Position numbers and translations under genes: made by a program
The notes under the pieces: model-generated
What the model saw: the letters and a program-made list of their open reading frames with translations, nothing else
Told to the model about the DNA's origin: nothing
Databases searched by the model: none
From: Chlorophyllum brunneum
Lineage: Eukaryota; Basidiomycota; Agaricomycetes; Agaricales; Agaricaceae
Length of the DNA: 64,000 bases
Assembly (NCBI GenBank): GCA_963576785.1
Contig: OY756140.1
Span: 2,852,001 to 2,916,000, forward strand
Direction of reading: 5' to 3'
Part shown: positions 35,178 through 45,158 of the stretch, one piece after another
Position numbering within the stretch: position 1 is the first letter of the stretch
How the letters are laid out: every line of letters starts with the position of its first letter

Positions 35178-36402
35178 ATGCTGTCTGCACAAAGACAAGC
35201 GTTATTGACCTCAAAACGGCTTACGGCTCTGGTGCCCCCGAGGCGCTATCCCCCGACAAAACGGAGAGCGCTTGCAACAGTTTCCCCTTCCATTCTGCCT
35301 TACCCCAAGCCTTCATCTCCACCTCATTTATCCGTCCTTGATGCACACTTGTTATCTGTCCTAGACACCTCAAACAACCATCTACCCCTAGCACATATCG
35401 TAGATCAATATCTTGCACAGACTGGTAATATTCTTGACGTCTCACTCCCGTATGAGTCGAGGCCATCCGAATGTCGTCGACCCACTCTTACACAAGTACA
35501 TCCTGGCCTAGTGCTAGTAGCCCATTGCGTCAGCAATGGTTCCGAAAGCAAGATTACACTATCATCTGGCTTTGCTTTGGATGCACCTTCTCCTTCAAGG
35601 GGCGAAACCCTGATTCTGACTTGCGCACATACCCTAGAGGAAGTAGGTTAACAACAAACTACTCTCCATGTTGGTTTAGCGTTCATCCACGTATCATAGG
35701 TACGGCACTCGCCATTGTACCTGTCAGATTCACCTGTATACGCAGGATCGCCGGGGACAGCGACCGGGTCGTTTTGCGTTACCTACGACCGGGGAAAGGC
35801 TGGAGACACACGAATGACACTACACCCGATAACGGGTGTAGTATCCGCTCTTCCTCGATCTGACTTACTACTGCTATCATGCAAACTCGATAGATCAAGT
35901 TGTGGACTGGAAACGTTACCTATTTCTCCTTACCCCGCACAGCCAAACACTCGTGTCAGGGCTCATTTCGTGGCATTGACGAAACCGGAAGCCGAAGGAT
36001 GGCGCCCTTGGATTGGGGGTACGTGGAGCAAATGGATCGCTGGAAGGGTGCTAGGCTACCGGGATTTTGCTGGACGGGAGGCTGAGGTGAGAGCTTTGGA
36101 TGAATGGAAAAAAGCTGAACCTAACCGAGGCAAAGCCCGGCACTTATGATTCACTCTCACACATGCTCTTCACGCCACACCCAACACCTGGCTCGAGTGG
36201 GGGACCTATTATTGAAGAGGCGAGCGGTGCTGTAGTTGGAGTGATGCTTGGATCGAGGATGGACGATAGGGTTGAGGGACTTAGAGGGTGGGGCGTTCCT
36301 TCAGAATCAATCTATGAGGTACATCGGGTCATCAATTTGAGTTCCATAACTAATGGTGGATTTTAGATGTTCACGCTTCCGGGTCTCGAGGGCAAGAAAT
36401 AG
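35178..36402 (+). CDS. Trypsin-fold serine protease, probably mitochondrial
   Basis: Four exons (35178-35646, 35701-36086, 36136-36318, 36367-36402) sum to 357 residues. The N-terminus (MLSAQRQALLTSKRLTALV, then PPRRYPPTKRRALATVS) is basic and free of acids, as in mitochondrial presequences. The catalytic triad of the chymotrypsin fold can be proposed: His in LTCAHTLEE, Asp in RSDLLLLSC, and Ser in GSSGGPIIEE, followed by the strand GAVVGVMLGS. The fold is usual for trypsin, HtrA or related proteases, but no PDZ domain is visible and the C-terminus is short (MFTLPGLEGKK). The substrate is unknown. The 71 bp gap to URB2 suggests a compact promoter. Alternative view: a stand-alone relative of the HtrA/DegP family that lost its PDZ domains. 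Residue roles are inferred from motif context. Confidence 0.82.
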
Positions 36403-36708
36403 ATTTAGCGACTTGATAGGGCTTCAAGTCGCGGGCAGGGTATTACTCGTGTGACTTGACGAGCAAAGGGGCTAGTGACTCTCGAGAACTATACCGCTAA
36501 TAGCTCAAACCAGAGTTGTGCTGGGGAGAAATAATTATTTGTCTGGTGATTCTGTGTGGAAATGGCTCGGGAAAAATGGCTCATGGCGAGAATAGATTGC
36601 TGGAATGGTGCGGTGTCCCGGGTCCTGCGGCATTTGTCTAGCCAATCGCATAATTGCGTGACGCTCAAAAGCCTCACCACCTGCCCCTTTCGGAACACTT
36701 GGCTGCCC

Positions 36709-36718
36709 TTATATAAAC
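36709..36718 (+). promoter_or_regulatory. TATA-like box without an assigned gene
   Basis: TTATATAAAC precedes a C/T-rich stretch typical of fungal transcription starts, but no clear open reading frame follows. Confidence 0.35.
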
Positions 36719-37413
36719 CACACCTCTACAACAGTTTGCTAGTCCCTTTCTCCCTCTTGCCCCTTCTTCCTGTCTGTCCTCCCTCCCACTGTGGTTTCCG
36801 CGGAGTCTCTAGGGGCTGCCCACACTGGTGTCGACTAGCTCATCTAATTCCTGATTCTCAGGTCCCATCCTTGGTAGCCTGCGGGAATCTAGCTTGTCAT
36901 CGTTTACCTATTTCTCTCTCCCCAGCTGTGCAAAGTCTGAAGCCTTCTTATCTTACCCGTTACTTGTCTGCGGTGATTACCAATCCCTCGTCCCCGACCT
37001 GGCAATCTGCCAACTACACTTGGGGGAACCAGCTCTCGTGATGTCACCTTCTCATCATCTTCTCGCCCCTCTGCCCGGTCTCTCTACATGATCCTTTCGG
37101 CAACGAATTTGCTGAATATCTCACCTACGTGTACATGGTCAACGTCCTCCACTGCTATCCCAAAGCTACTTCAGTGGTGCTGAGAGAGGTCGATCTTCCC
37201 TTACTTGAGCTCAATCTGACCCATCCCCTCCTCGAGCAACTTGGTACTTCTTACCCTACCATCCACACACCTGAACGCCTGCCACGTGAGCAGTTCCCGA
37301 GCCATTCCCCGAGCCAGCGCCAAGTGATTTAGACCACATGGTCAAGCTCGTCGTTACCCGTGGCATCAAGGAGCACCCGACTTTGAACCGTCCAACACCA
37401 GGCCGTGTAATGT

Positions 37414-37473
37414 GTTCCCGAGTCAACCTAGTCATGTGGATGACTCGGGAACCCAATGGATCGACTCGGGAAC
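37414..37473. repeat. 12 bp inverted repeat plus a third direct copy
   Basis: GTTCCCGAGTCA (37414-37425) and TGACTCGGGAAC (37441-37452) are perfect inverted arms around a 15-base loop. A third copy, GACTCGGGAAC, lies at 37463-37473 in the same orientation as the right arm, 21 bp after it. GTTCCCGAG also occurs once more upstream near 37291-37300. Confidence 0.8.
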
Positions 37474-37921
37474 TCATCGAGATTTACGCTTTCCCAGTGC
37501 TTGGTGTGGCCAAAAAAATACTGGAAAAATCACCGAAAAATATATTGGGTCGTCCGAACAGTACGACGTCAGTCAGGCCAAATAGTTACTTCTCTGGGTT
37601 GAATTTACATTTGTGAAGCAACATGCGATGCGCCCGTGCAATCATACTAATAAATATATATATTTTCATTTACCTTTGTATCTAGATTGCGCGTGCAATG
37701 TCATTTTTCCCAGCACTACGTCTGAATTATATGCAGTGACATGAATCTCAACCATATATTCTCTTAGTGACAATGTTTATGCAAACCCACATATCTTTCT
37801 GTTTCCCACACCCACCCTTTCCAAGCCCAATCTATGCCTATGGATTACTATACAGAAGCTCTTGCGAACAGGGTCTGAGTACATACATCACGCGTAGTTA
37901 CTCATCCCGCGGTCCTACTTA

Positions 37922-38227
37922 TCACCTCGAGTTGGAATATATCCTTTTACCCATAGTACATCGAGGAAATAGATGGGTCGTAGGTACAGTCAATGACCAG
38001 GTCGTTGCATAGGGACGCTCATCATCCTTGCGGCACGTAATCCTCAAATGAGGAGGGATCATACCAACATGAGCTTGGAAGAGTGAAGTTATTCTACCGC
38101 TGCTATATGATGGAGCAAGGTATGGGAACAATGTCAGAGATGGGTCTCCAGCATGAAAATTTAGAGCCCGGTCCTCCCAGTCGAATATTTTCAAGACAGC
38201 CTGCACTATAGCACCTCCGGATACCAT
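37922..38227 (-). CDS. Possible small orphan gene or gene fragment
   Basis: An ATG-started frame encodes 101 residues. The first half (IVQAVLKIFDWEDRALNFHA, then GDPSLTLFPYLAPSYSS) has protein-like composition; the second half may be intron, since a GT follows SLFQAH. No domain is recognised and there is no neighbouring exon I can join. It may equally be noise or a remnant of something else. Confidence 0.2.
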   Translation of the reverse strand: MVSGGAIVQAVLKIFDWEDRALNFHAGDPSLTLFPYLAPSYSSGRITSLFQAHVGMIPPHLRITCRKDDERPYATTWSLTVPTTHLFPRCTMGKRIYSNSR

Positions 38228-38992
38228 TTCATATGGTAATTGACATAGCTTTACAGCGATCAGTCTCCATCATCCTTGTGGATGGCAAGTCCCCCAGAAG
38301 GTTTCCTGATAGGTATCAATCGGGTCGGGCAAGCGGATACCAGGTGGGTTCTAAATAGCGGTACAGCTCGGATATTACTAGGAATTTCGTTGAAAAAACG
38401 GGGGTTTCGGGTCCGACTGTGGTCTCGAGATTTCTGACTGGCGCCGACAGCAAGAACGGTGCTCAGAGATCAGCTACCCTTACGCTTCCGTCTGGGCCCA
38501 CACCAAACCTGTGGGTCCCAACAACTCTTAAACTCATGTTCGTGCGATCCATCCTAATGCGACTACATCAGCACCTTGTGTCCATCACTCGGGAAGGGTG
38601 CCACAGCTCTTAAGAAACTAGCTTCGAAACCTAATGGCGTATATCCTGTAGGCAGTGGTGCGACCCACAGCAGGGGGATGCCCCGTGTCCGCTGAAGAGT
38701 AGCACATAGAGGAACTGTAAGGAAGGCACTGTCGAAGTGGGGGTTCCAGGGTGGACCTGAACCAACTGCTTTCCGGGGGTGATTCCCCAGGAGCCTCGCG
38801 TTGGAGAGCTGGTTCGACGGCCCGACTCAAAAGTTCGCTGCAGATGGGGTCCAGGTTTACCACTGGTCCTGTGCAGCAGCCGGTAAAACTGACTCGTTGG
38901 AGCGTTTCTTGTTGGTCGTGTCGGGAATTGCCGATGTGACCAAGCAGGGGCCAGATTTCTCTCTGCACAACCCATTACCATCCACTTCTGAT

Positions 38993-41832
38993 ATGATATA
39001 TGACCCAGCGACAGCCCTCTACCTGAAGCCATGGCTTGTCCGCACCCTCGAGCCAGTGTCCGTCCATCCCATCCCATCATTTTTCCGGAAATTTTTATAC
39101 TTACCATACACCTAGGTGTGATGCTGAACCCGGCGCTTTGGCCGACTATATCTTGGCCCTTCTGAAGCACAACATTTCGGAGCCCGAAATGCGGAAAGAG
39201 CTCATAGCCCAGCTGGATGAATTTCTGGAAAAAGGTGTGTTCTCTGAGTGGTGCAAAAATTAGTTGATATTGCGTCCATTGACCCCGGAGCACCAGAATG
39301 CCCTTCCTTTGTCGATACACTATTCACAGTCCTTCGAACAAAATCATATCTACCTTATACCGCAGAGGCACCTCCGCCAAGTGCCATTGACAGTGGCATC
39401 CCTATACCTCTCGAACTCATCACTTCCACACCCGCAGAGTCTAGTGACAGAGGTAGGAAGAGAAGTATGGAGGCAGACGATAGAGATGGTCGCCCCCCAG
39501 CAAAGGGAGCTCGTGTGAGTTCTGAAGGCCATTTTTCAAGATATGGGAATGGGGATGGACGATCGAGTGGTCGTTGGGAAGAAAGGGGAGACGATGGACG
39601 GGGACACGGTTACACTAACGGAGGGATGGACGGCTATATGATGGGAGGAATGGGGCATATGAACGGTGGAAGACGACCTCAGTCTTACCAACCTCCTGAT
39701 CCGAAACGGGGGATTTGCAGGGATTATCACAGTAAGTTTCAGGCTCCTATCTTCTTCGGGATTTGTTAATGGGTTGGTCGCCAGACAATGGATACTGCGC
39801 TCGCGGTGTTATGTGCAAATACAGTCATGGTGATGACGCTGTGGTACCTGGCCAACTATATTCTATGCCACCTGGGATGCCATTCATGCCAATGTTCCCT
39901 GGAGCAATGCCTTTTGGGCAGAGCGTTGGTTATGATCCACATGATTCACGTATAGACATGCGACCAAGGCATCAACGCGCTCCTATACTTCCCCGAATAC
40001 AGCAGGAGGAGGGAGGTATGGTTCACACTTCAGGTGAACTGCCCGTCATTCAGGACTTAACACCGTCTATACCTAAAGATGCGGCGGATTTCAACTCCAT
40101 GGATGACCAGTCTCAAATGCAGGGCACACATACACAGCAGGGTGAGAGCAGTCAGCCACAACACCCGCAACATGTGGATGCATCCTACAACCCACAGGGT
40201 TTCCCAGGGATGCAGCCCGTGCAACCCATGCCTTATATTCCGATGCAGCCACAAATGGACATAGGAATGGGAAGTGGTCAGCGAGGAGGCTACAGGGGTC
40301 GAGGACGAGGTCATCGGGGGACATTTGGTGGAGAGGCCCATAATTTCCGACCAGAACGGAGGGGTGATAAAACGCTGGTCGTTGAAAAAATTCCGGACGA
40401 CAAGTTATCTCTGGAGAATGTCAACGGCTGGTTCAAGCGCTTTGGCGCAGTGACCAACGTTGCAATAGACAGAATGGGCGGTAAAGCACTCGTTAGTTTC
40501 TCAACACATGAAGAGGCGCATGCGGCTTGGAAATCCGAAGATGCTGTCTTCAACAATCGGTTCGTCAAAGTTTTCTGGCATAGACCAATGCAGGGACAAG
40601 GGCAGGCTGGTGCGAGGATGTTGGCTGCCTCGGCTCCAGTGGTTGCAAACATAGCGGCAAAAGCAGATGGCGTAGGCTCTACCTCCACGACATCAAAGAC
40701 CTCAACCCCAGCGACGACTGTACCACCACGAAATTCTTCCACCGCGCCTGCAAATTCGGCGGCTTCCGCACTAGCCGCTAAGCAACAACTTCTGGAACAA
40801 CAGATAGCGGAGCAGAAGTCGTTGATGGCCTCACTGGAAGCTGCGACACCGGAGGAGAAAAAGGATATCATGGCGAGATTACGTAAATTAGGAGAAGAGA
40901 TGAATGCGTCGTCCACACCACCCACATCGAGTTCACAAAAGCCCCTAGCTTTAGATGACCGCGAGAAGAAGGAACGCGAGAGACTGGACAAGGAATTGGA
41001 CTTTCATAGCGCTTCTGCTCCTTCCACATTTGAAGCTGGTTCACCGGAAAAGCGGGAGACCACGGAGGAGTTAAAGGCGAAGTTGGAGAAATTAAAAGCT
41101 GAAGTATGCTGTGTTATTAATATTTTGCAACCACGACTAATTGTGATATCTTAGGCTGCTAGTCTAGGCCTGAGTACAGAAGGCTCACCAGGCGATCGGC
41201 ACGCTGGTGCACAGCAATACAGAGGTGGCTATCGTGGCCGTGCGAGAGGTGGACGTGGCTTCTTCCGTGGCGCACCGCGTGGTGGAACCCCTAGATTTAA
41301 TATGACACTCGACAACAGACCTAAGAAGTTATTGTTGAAGGGCACGAAGGGCGAGCATGTGCAAGCAGTAAGGGACTGGTACGAGGTAGGCGGCCACCGT
41401 GGTCTGGCAGTGCACTCTTGGCTGATCTTATTATAAAGACTACTGGTCAACTGGACTCCGTTGATCTGCAAGAAAGTGGAGAGATTGTCGTAACGTTCAA
41501 GACGCGTCCAGCCGCCGAACAAGTTAGTAACCACCCACACCTTTGTAGATCGCCAATGCTGATTACTCTCGTAGGGACTCGCGAAAGGTTCCACCATCCC
41601 AACAGTTGGTCAAGTGCAGATAACCTGGCACACCGGAAACACTGGAACCACAACCTCCACCTCAGGCACAACCGGTAAACCAACTGGAGGGGGTTCAAAG
41701 ACCGATCATTCGAACGGGGGAGAAGTGCGTGACGAACGGCATGAACATACACTTGAACCAGAAGCGGAGGAGGAGGCAGTGGCCAGAGGGTGGGGTGGCG
41801 ACGATGATGGAGATGGCATGGGGATGCTGTGA
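38993..41832 (+). CDS. RBM26/27-type RNA-binding protein (PWI-like, CCCH finger, RRMs)
   Basis: Seven exons (38993-39057, 39116-39234, 39291-39731, 39785-41103, 41155-41385, 41439-41522, 41575-41832) sum to 838 residues. Domain order: an N-terminal PWI-like helical domain (KPWLVRTLEPVCDAEPGALA, then KELIAQLDEFLEK); a Gly/Arg/Met-rich linker; a CCCH zinc finger RGICRDYHNNGYCARGVMCK then YSH; an RRM (KTLVVEKIPDDKLSLENVNG, GGKALVSFSTHEEAHAAW); a glutamine/lysine coiled region; an RGG stretch (YRGGYRGRARGGRGFFRG); and a second RRM-like half (PKKLLLKGTKGEHVQAVRDW, GEIVVTFKTRPAAEQ). Human RBM26/27 and fission yeast Rmn1 share this layout and act with the exosome-linked MTREC/PAXT machinery in nuclear RNA decay. 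That function is inferred. All introns are canonical. Confidence 0.88.
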
Positions 41833-43122
41833 GCCCCTAGGTTGGTGCACGCCCAGGGAGTCATGATGATGCGCGCATCTCGTCTCCTCTGTTGTCTGTG
41901 TTTAATTGCATTGTCTTTATTATTCTACTCTTTCATTCGTGTTCCTGTACTTAACACCTTCGCATGCTCCAAAAGATGTGGCCTATGAGCCACCACAGCC
42001 ACTGGCACACCATCGCCAGAGATGGATGACCGTGGAATCACACCTCCACTGATGCACGTTCTATGTGTCCCAGAAACATTGCCGTGAGCTTCCACTGGCC
42101 GTTTCCTGGTGTAAAAAGTGCGATGCGGTCGGTGAACCCAGTCATCCCTGTCCCCATAACGGGAGTCTTCTTCGCCTTCAACCGAAATTTAAATTTGATT
42201 AAAGTCCCTTCCTTTATCTTTCCGATTCAAGCCATCATCTACCCTTGTCCGAGCCGGAAGGAGTCCCAGACGAGACCCAGAGGAACGAGAACCAAGTTCA
42301 GGCCAGCGGCTTAAGCATTGCTTGGGGCGAATAATCACGACACTCCACAGCCTCTCGATGCGGTCTTGGTTGTAGTAACCCTGGGCCTTCCCGGAAGGGC
42401 TCCAAACCCGTGTGGGGTGTTATCAAGGAGGGCATGTATCTCTGTGGCGTGGCTCAGAACGGGTTTGTATGTAAGGTGCTGTCACAAGCATGAGTATGAT
42501 TCCTGACAACTTCCACATTACAGCGCCACCTCTCGAGCGGACCCCCTTTCTCTGCCCCGCCAAGTTCATCTGAGGGATCTTATTTCATCAACCATGGTAG
42601 TGTCGACCTTCTCTGAATGATATGGTCACCTCCCCTATTCATAGATGAGCCCTTTCACCCTGGAGTCCCCTAATTGTCACCGAGAAGCTAAGGCCAAACC
42701 CTGGCTGAGACCCCTCCTGGTGACTCTGTTCGGTTCTTGCTCCGTTCTCCTTCTTGAGCTTCTGCCCAGGAATCCGCGAATATTAGAGTGGAGTGAGGAA
42801 TATACCAAGTAACTACAGCATACCCTATCGATCTCTTATGAGTTCTTTGCCTGTTGGAGCTTGAGCCGCAGGATCTTCTTGACGTGCATTACTCCGACTC
42901 TTCGGCAAGTCTAGTTTTCTAGCATAGATAAAAGTGGTAGATGAGGGCGGATGTACCTAATACATCCGTCAGCTAAATTACATGGATCGGTCATAGCGTT
43001 GGCTGCCCTCCGATTCAACCCAATACACCCCCGTCTTTGATGAATTTCTCAACATCGGGCGAGCGAGGTTTGATTGAACACTTAAATGGTTTTGGGTGGC
43101 TGTTACCGCAGGAACATCAATC
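41833..43122. other. 1.3 kb between convergent genes, nothing recognised
   Basis: The RBM26/27-like gene and the P450 gene end towards each other. Short frames are present (for example 42063-42314 on +), but none has a plausible domain, start context or splice pattern. Confidence 0.5.
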
Positions 43123-45158
43123 TCACTGCGAGGGAGGAATAGAGGACCGGACATACATGACCAGGGCTGAAGTAAATTCGCCACTCGGTGGACCGGTGGG
43201 AGCAGGTTTGATATCATAGAGAGAGAGAATGGTCGCCACCGTTATAAAATTCATGTCTTCCGCAAATACCCGTCCGGGGCAGACTCTGTCAAAATCTCGA
43301 GTTTTATTATCGTTCGGGATGTTTTGGACAAAGGTTTAACTAGTACCTTCGCCCGTAACCAAAAGCAAAGGTGCGGGGATCCGGAAAGTCTGCGGTTTCT
43401 GCATTGGATATCAGAAAGCGTTCTGGAACAAGCCTTTCAGGTTCTGGGTAGGTAATGGGATCGTGCAGGATAGCCCTTTGGACGAAGATGAAGGTCAGGA
43501 GTGGATTCAAAGTTGTAGAGGGATATGACGCGTTTACCAGCTGTTTGCGATAACCGTCGCACCCGCGGGGATATAATAACCCATGTATTCGTCATCTTCG
43601 ATTGCAAGATGTGGTAACCCTGGTTTTGGAAGGGTCTAATGAGATAATGGTCGATATATGGCCCAATAAATCTACCTATTGGTGCAGGGCAGTACAGGCG
43701 AAGGAGTTCGAGGCAGAGCGCTCGGATGTATGGCAGAAAGTTCCGATCGGCAAATGTAGGCAGACGGTTGAATCCAAGAACGCTATCCAATTCGTCCCGC
43801 GCCTTATTTTGCACTTCAGGGTACAGGGCCATAGCCATGATGAAGCTATTGAGGATGCTGTTACTCTGACGGTGGATCATGACCTCAGGATATGGATAAT
43901 CTTAATAGTTACGGGTGGACGCACTGTGTCTGCGCCGGCTGGGTTCAAGAGTTACCAATGGTTGGAAATGCTACATGATGGTTGCATACCTGCATAAATG
44001 GTGGCTGTTAGCCACCTGTAAGAAAAATCATCCTCAGGGGTGCGGTCTGGCTTTGCCTCCAGAATGTCCACGGTGAGCGACGATTTTGCCGTGCCATTTG
44101 CCTATAGGTGCGGCATGAGTACTGGGAGGATAATAAGTTGACGAGTAAATACCAGTTTTTCTCTAACAAAATCATACGGAACGTCCCGCATTCTGTCAGC
44201 AGTATCGCGATATAGCCTCGCCTTCTGCTTGAATCCCGCAAACGGAAACCACTCAGGGATATATCTTACTGTGTGTCAGATAAGTATTAATTAGTGGTTA
44301 AGCATCTCATGGAGTCAAACACACATGAAGGAAAGACATCAACCAAGAATGCCCCAGGTCTCACCATCTCACCGAAGTCTGCGCCACATCGTTCCGCTAG
44401 GACAATGAAGGGGTCATCGTAGCCAACCACCTCATGTCCATGGGTGGCATTAAAGACAGCTGCCGCCACGTAGCTGTGCATTAATGAGCATGAGATCCGA
44501 TCACTGCCTCAAACGAATGGGTCCGACGTACCCGGCAATATGTCGCTGGAAATTAGTTGAGTCATCCAACAGATCGACCATGAGCTTTCGGACTCTTTGC
44601 TCCCCAAATTCATGATACCGCGAAACTTGACGAGACGAAAAGGCCTTATAGATTAGTCTCCTATGTTCTCTATGCCTGTTGTCGTATGGTGCTAGTGTCA
44701 CAGCATTCTCATATCCGACTCTACAACAAGGTGAATACACAGCTCCCGATATATTACCACGAACGAGTTTCACATTTCACCTGCCATGACCAGGCGTGGA
44801 CGGTTTGCGTAATTAGCACCCCTCCTTTCCAAGAGGTCAAGGGCTGATCCAGAGGTGTTCAGGATGATGAGTGGTTTCCCAAGGATTGAGAGATAAGTAA
44901 TGGGTCCTGGGGACGTTGATGAGGAATTAGGTTATAGAAAATGGGCGGGAACGAACCGTATCTTTTGCCCCATTCTGCAAATTTCAGGTGACTATGTTCC
45001 AGAGGCACCTGGTGGGTGTTGCCGATTATAGGTAAGGGAGGTGGGCCAGGAGGTAGACATAGGCGGTTTCGTCTCCAAAGTTTGTGTATGAGATAGAGAA
45101 GGACGATGTTGAGCAGGAAGTTATCGGTCAGCGAAGAGATGGTCAAGGGCCAAGGCAT
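43123..45158 (-). CDS. Cytochrome P450 monooxygenase
   Basis: A microsomal P450. From the ATG at 45158 there is a hydrophobic membrane anchor (SLTDNFLLNIVLLYLIHKLW), a basic stop-transfer, and the proline hinge LPPGPPPLPIIGN. Further landmarks in order: the C-helix region HREHRRLIYKAFSS, the I-helix oxygen-binding motif AGADT (about 43938-43924), ExxR as ELLRL, the PERF block (PEPERLVPERFL), and the heme loop FAFGYGRR joined across an intron (about 43277-43336) to VCPGRVFAEDM, whose Cys is the heme ligand. The stop is at 43125-43123. Many small introns are required. Its layout resembles the OrdA-like P450s common in mushrooms; substrate unknown. No partner biosynthetic gene lies next to it. 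Confidence 0.93.

Larger units (their letters stand above)
36403..38992. other. 2.6 kb gene-poor region with repeats and possible remnants
   Basis: No complete gene is recognised. A TTATATAAAC box at 36709-36718 is followed by pyrimidine-rich sequence and open frames on the + strand that change frame (for example 36960-37030, and 37090-37332 with GNEFAEYLTYVYMVNVLHCY). An inverted/direct repeat lies at 37414-37473. On the - strand 37922-38227 is open from an ATG (MVSGGAIVQAVLKIFDWEDR). The pattern could be a decayed retroelement or degraded genes, but I found no reverse transcriptase, integrase or defined terminal repeats. Confidence 0.4.

Noticed and set aside
41386..41410. A 25 nt micro-intron in the RBM26/27-like gene
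   Set aside because: It leaves the wrong frame. The acceptor at 41438 gives a normal 53 nt intron and joins DWYE to TTGQLDSV in frame.
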